From NCBI RefSeq assembly GCF_023715655.1, contig NZ_JAMBON010000013.1:1-64000 (forward strand): a stretch of DNA of 64,000 nucleotides, read 5' to 3'. The translations under genes and the position numbers were made by a program. The notes beneath the pieces were generated by a model. That model ran no database searches and had not been told where the DNA came from. It saw only the letters and a list, made by a program, of their open reading frames with translations. Shown here piece by piece: positions 7,601 to 15,619 of the stretch. The stretch is from Oceanobacillus luteolus (GTDB taxonomy: Bacteria; Bacillota; Bacilli; Bacillales; Amphibacillaceae). Each line of letters starts with the position of its first letter. Positions within the stretch are counted from its first letter, which is position 1.

Positions 7601-8413
7601 TTACCAACCAGGAACAACAGAACCTGAGAAGCTTTCTTCAACGAATGTTTTCACTTCATCAGATTGGTAGATTTCGATAAATTGTTTTAATGCTTCATCA
7701 TCTTTATTCTCTTCACGAACAGCGATCAAGTTTACAAATGTAGAATCTTGCTCAATAAAGATGGAGTCATCTTTAGGGCTAAGTCCTGAATCCATTGCAA
7801 AGTTCGAGTTGATTGCAGCGATATCCACTTCACCTAATTGACGTGGAATTTGTGCGGAATCCAGTTCAATAAATTCATAGTTGTTTGGGTTCTCTACAAT
7901 ATCATTTACTGTAGCATTAACGCCAAGTCCTTCTTCCAATTTGATTAAACCAGCTTGTTCAAATAATAGTAAAGCACGGCCACTGTTTGTCGGGTCACCT
8001 GGCAGTGCAATTTGTGCTCCGTCTTCAAGCTCGGAAAGATCTGTTATTTTCTCTGAATAAATACCCATTGGGAATGTAACGGTATCCGCCACTTTAATTA
8101 ATCCTAAATCACGTTCTTCATTCATATGGTCGAAAAACGGCTCAGTTTGGAAACTGTTTAAATCAAGCTCTCCTTCAGACAAGCTGACATTCGGCATGAC
8201 ATAGTCACTAAAAGAAACAATCTCAATTTCTAGTCCTTCTTCTTCTGCAAGTTCAGATACTTTTTCTAAGATTTCTTCATGAGGACCTGCTGTCACTCCA
8301 ACTTTGAGCTTACCATCTTCTAAAAGTCCTTCTTCCGCTTCATCCGACCCGCCACATGCAGCCAATAATGCTACAATACTTGCTAGAATTGCTGTTAATA
8401 ATAACTTCTTCAT
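7601..8413 (-). CDS. metQ: MetQ-family ABC transporter substrate-binding lipoprotein (distal copy)
   Basis: A 270-residue lipoprotein. A signal peptide ends in the lipobox LLAAC (Cys about residue 20), followed by a NlpA/MetQ fold with GVTAGPHEEIL, FQTEPFFDHM and ALPGDPTNSGRALLLF. MetQ proteins deliver L- or D-methionine and related compounds to MetNI. It is the last gene of the SAM-riboswitch operon, 15 nt after the alcohol dehydrogenase. The first gene of the same operon (14542-15363) is a second MetQ, so one MetNI pair may work with two binding proteins of different specificity. Confidence 0.88.
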   Translation of the reverse strand: MKKLLLTAILASIVALLAACGGSDEAEEGLLEDGKLKVGVTAGPHEEILEKVSELAEEEGLEIEIVSFSDYVMPNVSLSEGELDLNSFQTEPFFDHMNEERDLGLIKVADTVTFPMGIYSEKITDLSELEDGAQIALPGDPTNSGRALLLFEQAGLIKLEEGLGVNATVNDIVENPNNYEFIELDSAQIPRQLGEVDIAAINSNFAMDSGLSPKDDSIFIEQDSTFVNLIAVREENKDDEALKQFIEIYQSDEVKTFVEESFSGSVVPGW

Positions 8414-8428
8414 GTTTTATCCTTCTTT

Positions 8429-9529
8429 CTAATTGTTTATTTTATTTTTTGCTTCCACTGAATGAATTGCAGATAAAAGCTTATCCTCGTTAATTTCTTC
8501 TTCCATTAAATGAATCGATTCTTGAGGTAACAGTATCTTTTTAATAATCCGCCCTAGAAGTTCTTCATCTTCTGGATCAATCGATAAATGCTTCAATGAA
8601 GTGGGAAATTCCCAGTCCTCATAAAATGCAAGCAGCTTATGTAGCTCTTCCTCTTTACCTTCCAAAGCAAGTTGAACTAATACACCATAAGATACAATCT
8701 CTCCATGCAATATTCCTTTTACGCCTGGTGCCTCGGTTAAGCCATTATGAATCGAATGTGCACCGGCAATCCTGCCTGCCTTTTCACCAAATCCACCGAC
8801 CATACCGCCAGCCATAATAATGGTTTCAATTACACGAACGAGTGCATCTGTAACCTCATTATTCGAAACTGCTTCGAGGGCATCCTTTCCATCATCCAGT
8901 AAAACATCTCTACACTGCGTTGCCGTAAACTGGGATATCTGCAGCCAGACAGGGTGTTCCTTATCCTGGTAAAAAGCGCGGACTAAAGCATCTGCTTCAT
9001 AGTACTTTGCCAGCGTATCCCCAATTCCTGCCTTCAAATATTTCAATGGCGCTTGAGCAATGATTTCTGGTTCAATAAGTACAAGCGTATTCGCTACAGG
9101 AAATTCCGTATAATGCGAATGGGTGCCATCCACATGATAAAAGACACTTAGCGGAGTCCATGCTGCACAAGTAGCTGCAATAGTTGGAATGAGCACCGAC
9201 TTGATTCGGGCTTCAACAGCAGTAGCCTTAGCAATATCTAATGCTGTTCCACCACCAATACCAATGACAGCATCTACTGCTTCCACTTCATATTTCTTGG
9301 ACAGTTCTGCAACCACTTCTAAAGTACAAGGCCCATCGACAAATGTAATATTGGAATGGTTAGAAAGCGTTTCTGATAAATACGGAGAAGCCGCAGCCCA
9401 TGCTTTCCTACCACTAATAATCGCTATCTTCTTTACATCTAATTCGGAAAGGAGTACATCCAATTCTTTTAAGACGCCTTCCCCAATTCTGTAGTGACCA
9501 GGTGCACCTTTAACAATTGCTGTTGTCAT
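8429..9529 (-). CDS. Iron-containing alcohol dehydrogenase family protein (GldA/HcxA-like)
   Basis: A 366-residue cytoplasmic dehydrogenase. The NAD(P)-binding GIGGGTALDIAKATA (about residues 92-106) and the metal-binding region with GDTLAKYYEAD (about 165) and a His-containing GAHSIHNGL segment place it in the GldA branch of Fe/Zn alcohol dehydrogenases. The branch includes glycerol dehydrogenase and the E. coli 2-oxo acid reductase HcxA (YbdH), encoded next to a methionine aminotransferase. In this operon reduction of a methionine-derived 2-oxo acid is more plausible than glycerol oxidation, but that is inference. AAGGAG precedes the start. Confidence 0.8.
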   Translation of the reverse strand: MTTAIVKGAPGHYRIGEGVLKELDVLLSELDVKKIAIISGRKAWAAASPYLSETLSNHSNITFVDGPCTLEVVAELSKKYEVEAVDAVIGIGGGTALDIAKATAVEARIKSVLIPTIAATCAAWTPLSVFYHVDGTHSHYTEFPVANTLVLIEPEIIAQAPLKYLKAGIGDTLAKYYEADALVRAFYQDKEHPVWLQISQFTATQCRDVLLDDGKDALEAVSNNEVTDALVRVIETIIMAGGMVGGFGEKAGRIAGAHSIHNGLTEAPGVKGILHGEIVSYGVLVQLALEGKEEELHKLLAFYEDWEFPTSLKHLSIDPEDEELLGRIIKKILLPQESIHLMEEEINEDKLLSAIHSVEAKNKINN

Positions 9530-9588
9530 TTTGAATTCTCCTTACCGTCTTTTTGAGAAAACTTTACATTCAACATTTCGACAGCAAC

Positions 9589-10815
9589 CTAACGTCCGGT
9601 TGCATCCACTAAATCATTTCTACCGTGAAGCACACCCTCATCAACGAACCTTTCCACCTCTTCAACTGCATATCCAAGCTCTGTCAACACTTCTTTATTA
9701 TGCTGTCCAAGTAGTGGTGCCGGCTTCGTTAGTTTTCCTGGTGTCTCAGAAAACTTAGCAGGGAATCCGAGAGTCTTCATCAAGCCGCCAACGGGATGTT
9801 CGTATTCCAAGATCATATCGCGTGATTGAATCTGTTCATTATTCAACGCTTCATCATAGGACAAAATTGGTCCAGACGGAATTCCGTATTGATCTAATAG
9901 TTGCAGCCAATAGTCACTGGATTCCTTTGTGAGGACTTGTTCCATTTCAGCTTCCAGTTCTGCGACATTTTCTGCCCGTATGCTGTTTGTCAGGAAACGT
10001 TGGTCCTTTATCCATTCCGGTTTCTTTAAGACATAAAGACATAGTTTCTCCCAAAGTTTCTGGTTACCTGCTCCAATCAGGATAAATCCATCTTTCGTTT
10101 TAAAACCTTGATATGGTGCTGAAACACGGTGCGCTGTTCCATTTCGCTTCGGAACTTCACCTTTACCGAAGTAAGCAGCAGCTTCCCACACCGTCCAAGC
10201 GAGCCCAGCATCAACAAGTGATATGTCAATGTACTGGCCTTCTCCACCTTTAAGGCGGTGGATATAAGCTGAAAGGATGGATTGAATCGCAGTTTGCGCT
10301 GCAGCAATGTCATGTATTGCAATTCCGACTTTCGCTGGCTTTCCTTCTTTATCACCCGTCATATCAATCATTCCGGAAAGCCCTTGGGCCATGATGTCAA
10401 AGCCACCTTTTTTACTATAGGGACCTGTTTGCCCGTAACCAGAAATGGAACAGTAGATCAAATTCGGGTTGATTTCTTTTAATGTGTCATAATCGATTCC
10501 CAGTTTTTTCGTTGTACCAGGACGGTAGTTCTCTACAAAAACATCTGCATCTTTGACCAGATCATATAATACACGTAAACCAGCTTCTTCTTTAAGGTTA
10601 AGACAGACGCCTCGTTTATTCCGGTTCACCATCATATACATATAGCTTTCCTCATCGATATAGGGTCCCATAGAACGTGTGTCATCACCAATCGGATATT
10701 TCTCCACTTTAATGACATCGGCTCCCATGTCACCTAATACCATGGTGCAATATGGTCCTGCCAATACTTGAGAGAGGTCCACTACTTTCATACCTTCCAG
10801 CGCTTGTTTCATCAT
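9589..10815 (-). CDS. Class III (CaiB/BaiF) CoA transferase
   Basis: A 408-residue protein with the conserved start VVDLSQVLAGPYC, the RNKRGVCLNLK motif and the catalytic Asp169 in GIAIHDIAAA. Class III transferases move CoA between carboxylic acids through an Asp-CoA intermediate. The length matches the single-domain family (about 400 residues), so it is not the two-domain DMSP lyase DddD. In context it would activate an organic acid made by the neighbouring oxidase or dehydrogenase. AAGGTGG precedes the tandem ATGs at 10815 and 10812. It overlaps neither neighbour; 25 nt separate it from the oxidase. Confidence 0.86.
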   Translation of the reverse strand: MMKQALEGMKVVDLSQVLAGPYCTMVLGDMGADVIKVEKYPIGDDTRSMGPYIDEESYMYMMVNRNKRGVCLNLKEEAGLRVLYDLVKDADVFVENYRPGTTKKLGIDYDTLKEINPNLIYCSISGYGQTGPYSKKGGFDIMAQGLSGMIDMTGDKEGKPAKVGIAIHDIAAAQTAIQSILSAYIHRLKGGEGQYIDISLVDAGLAWTVWEAAAYFGKGEVPKRNGTAHRVSAPYQGFKTKDGFILIGAGNQKLWEKLCLYVLKKPEWIKDQRFLTNSIRAENVAELEAEMEQVLTKESSDYWLQLLDQYGIPSGPILSYDEALNNEQIQSRDMILEYEHPVGGLMKTLGFPAKFSETPGKLTKPAPLLGQHNKEVLTELGYAVEEVERFVDEGVLHGRNDLVDATGR

Positions 10816-10840
10816 GATGCATCCACCTTCCCTCTTTCAC

Positions 10841-11983
10841 TTATCGCTTTACAATATATATATCGCGAGCATCCTTCACTTTGATAGCTCCAGATAGCGC
10901 TAGAGATACTTTTGTTTCCTGAATGAAGTTTTCAATTACTTTTTCTACACCTTTTTGTCCGTCGATCGCTAGTCCATATACAAAAGGTCTTCCTAGTAAT
11001 ATTGCATCCGCTCCAAGTGCAAGTGCTTTGACAACATCTGATCCACGGCGAATCCCGCTATCAAGTAAGACAGGAATCTTTCCATCCACTACCTCTGTAA
11101 TGCTCGGAAGGATATCAATACTAGAAACGGCTCCATCCAATTGACGGCCTCCATGGTTGGAGACGACAATACCATCCGCTCCACTTTCAATTGCTCGACG
11201 GGCATCTTCCGGATGTAAAATACCTTTTAATAGAATAGGAAGGTCGGTCCATTTCCTCAGTTCAGCAACATGTTTCCAGTTGAGCGTCGGATGGTAAATA
11301 TTTTTTAGAATTCCTTGAACAACAGACTCTTTGTCGACGTTAGGTAACGTTGCTAAAAATACATCATCTGTTAGATAATTTCCTGTTCCATACCCTTCTC
11401 TTAACGGAGAAAAGTGATTTCGCATATCTTCTTCACGCCAACCAAACATAAACGTATCAATCGTTAAAACAATTGCTTGATAGCCTGCTTTTTCCGCACG
11501 TTTCACCATACTGTAAGATATGTTTTCATTATTTGACCAGTACAGTTGAAACCATTTTGGACTTGTCCCCGAAGCTTCGGTTACATCCTCGATGGAGTAA
11601 CTGGAGGTGGTGCTTTGAATAAGTGGAACATGATGTTTGGCAGCAGCTTTCGCAACGGCGATCTCCCCGTCCTCATGGGTGATCTTCAACATTCCGACAG
11701 GTGCAAGTAAGAATGGGTGCTGATATTTATGGCCAAACAATTCAATGCTCGTATCCACCTGAGATACATCCTTTAAATACTGCGGAACAATCGAGTAGTT
11801 TGCGAAAGAAGCTACGTTGTTTTTTAACGTTTCTTCTCCACCGGCTCCTGAGCGTGTAAAGCCGAAAGCCTCTTTTGACATCTTCTTTTTAGCTTCTGCT
11901 TCCAGTTCCTCTGGACCGAATGGGAAGGAAGCACCTGATACAATATTTTCTAAGAATGAATCACTTGGTTTGGTTGTTGTCAC
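10841..11983 (-). CDS. FMN-dependent alpha-hydroxy acid oxidase (lactate 2-monooxygenase-like)
   Basis: A 380-residue TIM-barrel flavoprotein. FLLAPVGMLK, TIDTFMFGWREED and the catalytic SNHGGRQLDG block (with active-site His and Arg) define the family. GRPFVYGLA near the C-terminus binds the FMN phosphate. The N-terminal 60 residues and the loop after GWREED resemble lactate 2-monooxygenase more than glycolate oxidase. A monooxygenase would convert a 2-hydroxy acid to the acid one carbon shorter plus CO2; an oxidase would give the 2-oxo acid. The start is GTG with AGGAAGAG upstream, 6 nt after the crotonase stop. Confidence 0.82.
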   Translation of the reverse strand: MTTTKPSDSFLENIVSGASFPFGPEELEAEAKKKMSKEAFGFTRSGAGGEETLKNNVASFANYSIVPQYLKDVSQVDTSIELFGHKYQHPFLLAPVGMLKITHEDGEIAVAKAAAKHHVPLIQSTTSSYSIEDVTEASGTSPKWFQLYWSNNENISYSMVKRAEKAGYQAIVLTIDTFMFGWREEDMRNHFSPLREGYGTGNYLTDDVFLATLPNVDKESVVQGILKNIYHPTLNWKHVAELRKWTDLPILLKGILHPEDARRAIESGADGIVVSNHGGRQLDGAVSSIDILPSITEVVDGKIPVLLDSGIRRGSDVVKALALGADAILLGRPFVYGLAIDGQKGVEKVIENFIQETKVSLALSGAIKVKDARDIYIVKR

Positions 11984-11989
11984 GATTAA

Positions 11990-12775
11990 TCACTCTTCCT
12001 TCAAAAAAATTGGTTTTCTTTTCTCCATGAAAGCTTGGATCCCTTCCAAATAATCATCCGAACTGTATGATTCTAGTATCATATTGGAAAGGGCTTCGGT
12101 TTCTGTATTTTCTCCATCGATAATTGCCTGTATGACTTGTTTAATACCAGAGTTGGCAACTGGAGATTTTGTAAGTATCCGTCTAGCAAACGCATCAACT
12201 TCATTCTCAATTTCTTCAGGTTCACAAACATAATCGATTAAACCGATTTTCTGTCCTTCTTCCGCCGAGATGAGTTTTGCCGTATAGAGCATTTCTTTCG
12301 TTTTAGACGGTCCAATTAAATTGTATAGTCGTTTCGTACTGGATAAGTTATAAACAATTCCAATGTTCGCAGAAGTAATTCCAACCTTACTGCCTGAAGT
12401 TGCGAATCTGAAATCACATGCATTCGCAAGTTCGAGGCCACCGCCAATTGCGAGTGTTTGGATCATCGCAATCGTCGGGCGAGGAAATCGATACAGCTTT
12501 TCAATTGCCCCGAGCGCAAAGTCGTTATATGCTTTAGCCTTTTCTGCGTGTAGACGAACTTCCAGAAATTCGGTGATATCTGCTCCCGCTGAGAAAGCTG
12601 TTTCGTCGACACCACGAACGATAAGCAGTTTTACCGAATCATCGTTTCTCAGTTCATCGAGCAATTCTTCCAGTCGTTGAAACATTGCGAGCGAGAAACA
12701 ATTCTTTTTTTCCGGTCGATTGATGATGATGGATGCAATTGCACCATCCCTCTCCACATATAATTTATCTGTCAT
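11990..12775 (-). CDS. Enoyl-CoA hydratase/isomerase (crotonase) family protein
   Basis: A 261-residue crotonase. The oxyanion-hole segments are FSAGADI (about residues 61-67) and GGGLEL (about 107-112). The Glu of GGGLEL corresponds to the first catalytic Glu of enoyl-CoA hydratase. The second catalytic Glu, normally in a PE(I/V)xLG motif, is replaced: the sequence reads TSANIGIVYN. Ordinary 2-enoyl-CoA hydration is therefore doubtful, and an isomerase, decarboxylase or other crotonase reaction is possible. AGGAGG lies 6 nt before the ATG. It is downstream of metI (13 nt) in the SAM-riboswitch operon. Confidence 0.85.
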   Translation of the reverse strand: MTDKLYVERDGAIASIIINRPEKKNCFSLAMFQRLEELLDELRNDDSVKLLIVRGVDETAFSAGADITEFLEVRLHAEKAKAYNDFALGAIEKLYRFPRPTIAMIQTLAIGGGLELANACDFRFATSGSKVGITSANIGIVYNLSSTKRLYNLIGPSKTKEMLYTAKLISAEEGQKIGLIDYVCEPEEIENEVDAFARRILTKSPVANSGIKQVIQAIIDGENTETEALSNMILESYSSDDYLEGIQAFMEKRKPIFLKEE

Positions 12776-12788
12776 GTAGATCCTCCTG

Positions 12789-13451
12789 TTATTCCTTCTT
12801 CAATTTCGCTGCAATGCGATTTCCAAGAGATTGTATTCCTTGAACAAGGATAATTAGAATAAATACAGTTGCATACATGACATCCACTTCATATCGTAAA
12901 TGTCCAAAACGGTAAGCAAGGTCCCCGAGTCCGCCTGCTCCAACTAGACCGGCCATCGCGGTAGCACCAATCAAGCCAATCGTCGCAATCGTCAAACCTA
13001 AGATGATTCCTGGTCTTGCTTCACGGAGCATAACATGCCAAATGATCTGCCTTGTTTTAATCCCCATTGCACGGTACGCTTCGATAATGCCTTTGTCTAC
13101 CTCCAACAACGACGTTTCCATTAAACGAGCAATATAAGGAGCTGTATAGACGACGAGCGGCACGATAACTCCTTTGACTCCTATCGTTGTTCCAACCAAC
13201 AATTTCGTGAATGGTAAAATAAAGAATAATAGGATGATGAATGGAATCGAACGGACAATATTGATAAGTAGATTCAGTATTTGATAAACTACTTTATTTT
13301 CTAACGCTTCACCAGGTCTTGTCAGTACAATTAGTATGCCTAAAGGAATCCCGATTAAAATTGAGAAAAACAACGATATACCTACCATTTGAAATGTTTC
13401 TACAACTGCTTGGCCAATAATTGGCAACCATTCTTGGATGAATTCTTCCAT
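12789..13451 (-). CDS. metI: Methionine ABC transporter permease
   Basis: A 220-residue permease with five membrane segments and the EAA coupling loop EAYRAMGIKTRQIIWHVML (about residues 122-140). Length and order (metQ-metN-metI) match the methionine uptake transporter family. The ATG at 13451 with GGAGGGAG upstream is preferred to the open frame reaching 13493, which would overlap metN. The metN stop lies at 13453, so translation is probably coupled. Confidence 0.9.
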   Translation of the reverse strand: MEEFIQEWLPIIGQAVVETFQMVGISLFFSILIGIPLGILIVLTRPGEALENKVVYQILNLLINIVRSIPFIILLFFILPFTKLLVGTTIGVKGVIVPLVVYTAPYIARLMETSLLEVDKGIIEAYRAMGIKTRQIIWHVMLREARPGIILGLTIATIGLIGATAMAGLVGAGGLGDLAYRFGHLRYEVDVMYATVFILIILVQGIQSLGNRIAAKLKKE

Positions 13452-13452
13452 T

Positions 13453-14469
13453 TTATTCTCCCTCCACTTCTTCAGTTCGAACGCCTTGATCATTTAAGAA
13501 TTGTAAGGAGGCGTTTATTTTATCCTGTTCACCAACGAGATGAACGACTAAGTTTCCAATAATGCCATTTTTTAATTCCATAATATTTGCCGTTAAAATA
13601 TTCGGTACAACACCAAATTTTTGACTGACTTGGGCAAGCAATGGTTGACCTGTATTTTCACCGATAAATGTAAGTCTTGTTACCGTACCTTCGAGCTTCA
13701 ATTGTTCAACAAGGGAAGTTGATAATTTACGCTGCGATATCGTATCCAAGAATTTCTTTGTCGTTGGTCGATCTGGATTAGTGAATAGGTCGATACTAGA
13801 TCCCTGTTCAATGATCTCTCCTTTTTCTAGCACGTATACATAATCACAGATTTTCTGGATGACACTCATCTCATGCGTGATAAGTAAAATGGTAATGCCT
13901 AACTCCTTATTGATTTTCAGAAGCAGATCCAAAATCGAGTTAGTCGTTTCAGGGTCCAGCGCACTCGTCGCTTCGTCACTAAGCAGAACGTCTGGCTCTT
14001 GTGATAATGCTCTTGCGATTGCGACCCGTTGTTTTTGTCCACCGGATAATTGAGAGGGGTAGCTATGATGTTTGTCGGATAGTTCAACAATTTTCAAGTA
14101 TTTTTCAACCCGTTTTTCTACTTCTTGCTTATCATATCCAAGAAGTTTTAATGGAATAGCGACATTATCATAAACGGTTGCCGTTTTCATGAGGTTAAAA
14201 TGTTGGAATATCATCCCAACCTTTTGTCTTGTTTGACGTAGGTTTTCTGGTGACAGGGTAGTTAGATCTGTTCCATTGATGAGCACTTTTCCGCTATCTG
14301 GTTTTTCGAGCAGATTGATAAGTCGGATTAAAGTACTTTTCCCCGCTCCGCTGTATCCAATTACACCATGTATTTCTCCTTTTTTAACATGGAGATTTAC
14401 GTTATTTACAGCAGTTACATTCCCATTTTTTGCGGGAAAGACTTTCTTGACGTTTTCTAATTTAATCAT
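13453..14469 (-). CDS. metN: Methionine ABC transporter ATP-binding protein
   Basis: A 338-residue ATPase with Walker A GYSGAGKST (about residues 38-46), signature LSGGQKQR (about 141), Walker B LLSDEATSALD and a C-terminal NIL domain (about 260-338), where methionine binding inhibits MetN. It powers uptake through MetI with the MetQ proteins. It follows the first metQ by 72 nt and is controlled by the SAM riboswitch. Confidence 0.94.
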   Translation of the reverse strand: MIKLENVKKVFPAKNGNVTAVNNVNLHVKKGEIHGVIGYSGAGKSTLIRLINLLEKPDSGKVLINGTDLTTLSPENLRQTRQKVGMIFQHFNLMKTATVYDNVAIPLKLLGYDKQEVEKRVEKYLKIVELSDKHHSYPSQLSGGQKQRVAIARALSQEPDVLLSDEATSALDPETTNSILDLLLKINKELGITILLITHEMSVIQKICDYVYVLEKGEIIEQGSSIDLFTNPDRPTTKKFLDTISQRKLSTSLVEQLKLEGTVTRLTFIGENTGQPLLAQVSQKFGVVPNILTANIMELKNGIIGNLVVHLVGEQDKINASLQFLNDQGVRTEEVEGE

Positions 14470-14541
14470 CTTAAGTTCATTCCTTTCTGAAAAAGAATGC
14501 TGCTTCCAAGCAACATTCTTTTCCCTATCCTTACTTCTTGA

Positions 14542-15363
14542 TTATTCATCCCAGCTTGGAATGATAGAACCTTGAAATTCTTCTTCAATAAATGTTTTCA
14601 CTTTATCTGATTGATAGGCTTGTACAAATTTTTCTACGGTCGGGTCGTTCTCATTTTCAGCCCTTACAACGATATAGTTCACATAAGGAGAATTCGTTGA
14701 CTCGAGTAAAATAGAATCTTCCTTCGGGCTGATACCCGCTTCTAACGCAAAGTTCGTATTAATGGCGGCCGCATCGACTTCACTGAGTTGCTTTGGAATT
14801 TGCGCAGCATCCAACTCGATGAATTCGAGGTTTTTTGGATTATCCACCACATCATGGATGGAAGCTGTTTCTGCTTTACCTTCTTCCAATGTGATGACGC
14901 CAGCTTCTTCTAAAATGAATAATGCACGACCTCCGTTTGTCGGGTCATTTGGAAGACCAAATTTCGCACCATCCGGCAGGTCCTCGATATTCTCATATGT
15001 TTCTGAATAAATCCCCATCGGGTTTAAGATTGTTTTACCAACTGGTACTAAATCTGTGCCATGGTCTTCGTTAAACTGGTCAAGGAAAGGTTCATGCTGA
15101 TAACTGTTCAGATCCAAATCACCTTCGGAAAGAGCTGTATTCGGTAGGACATAATCGGAGAATACTTTCAATTCCACTTCCAATCCAAATTCTTCCGCAG
15201 CAACCTCTGCAGCGACTTCCGCAATCTCTTCCTGAGGACCAGAAGTAACACCAACCACGATATTTTTCTCATCTATCCCAGCATCGCCAGCCTCATCCTC
15301 ACCACAAGCAACTAGCAAACTAGCAAGTAAAAGTACAATGAATACAGAACCTAACTTTCTCAT
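14542..15363 (-). CDS. metQ: MetQ-family methionine-binding lipoprotein (proximal copy)
   Basis: A 273-residue lipoprotein starting at the ATG at 15363 with GGAGG (15370-15374 on the minus strand). Upstream in-frame codons run through the riboswitch and are not translated. The lipobox is LLVAC (Cys about residue 20). GVTSGPQEEI, YQHEPFLDQF and GLPNDPTNGGRALFIL are MetQ-type motifs. It is the first gene after the SAM-I riboswitch. The distal MetQ (7601-8413) is similar in architecture but clearly diverged. Confidence 0.93.
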   Translation of the reverse strand: MRKLGSVFIVLLLASLLVACGEDEAGDAGIDEKNIVVGVTSGPQEEIAEVAAEVAAEEFGLEVELKVFSDYVLPNTALSEGDLDLNSYQHEPFLDQFNEDHGTDLVPVGKTILNPMGIYSETYENIEDLPDGAKFGLPNDPTNGGRALFILEEAGVITLEEGKAETASIHDVVDNPKNLEFIELDAAQIPKQLSEVDAAAINTNFALEAGISPKEDSILLESTNSPYVNYIVVRAENENDPTVEKFVQAYQSDKVKTFIEEEFQGSIIPSWDE

Positions 15364-15394
15364 TTTATTTCCTCCTCTGATTTTCATTTGATGG

Positions 15395-15434
15395 TATAAA
15401 AATAGCCTCTCTTTCAAAGAAAGAAAGAGAGGCT
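15395..15434 (-). terminator. Expression-platform terminator of the SAM riboswitch
   Basis: On the minus strand AGCCTCTCTTTC (15434-15423) pairs perfectly with GAAAGAGAGGCT (15415-15404), followed by ATTTTTAT. It sits between the aptamer and metQ, as required for attenuation. Confidence 0.9.
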
Positions 15435-15451
15435 CAATATGTAGAATTCCC

Positions 15452-15564
15452 CTCTTATCTTCCAAAACATAACGTTTTGCTGGATGTAGCACCTTTTTTA
15501 TGGTTGCCATAAAAAGGTTGCCGAGCTTCATTGGGCCAGGTCCCTCAGCTTCTCTTGATAAGAG
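15452..15564 (-). promoter_or_regulatory. SAM-I (S-box) riboswitch
   Basis: The minus strand reads CTCTTATCAAGAGAAGCTGA, GGGACCTGGCCC, ATGAAGCTCGGCAACC, GGTGCTACATCC and GGAAGATAAGAG in order. These are the conserved S-box blocks, and CTCTTATC/GATAAGAG forms P1. SAM binding would favour the downstream terminator, so the operon is expressed under methionine/SAM limitation. Confidence 0.97.
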
Positions 15565-15590
15565 ATTTAATTATTAGATTGTATTAATAT

Positions 15591-15619
15591 AATCTACATT
15601 ATTATTTCGTTTCAGTCAA
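15591..15619 (-). promoter_or_regulatory. Predicted promoter of the SAM-riboswitch operon
   Basis: On the minus strand a -35 TTGACT (15619-15614) and a -10 TAGATT (15596-15591) are separated by 17 bp, placing the start about 20 nt before the aptamer. The -35 box overlaps the last codons of mtnE. Confidence 0.55.

Noticed and set aside
9589-10815. DddD-type DMSP cleavage enzyme
   Set aside because: DddD has two CaiB-like domains and is about twice as long; this protein has one domain with Asp169 and no betaine-type neighbours in its operon.
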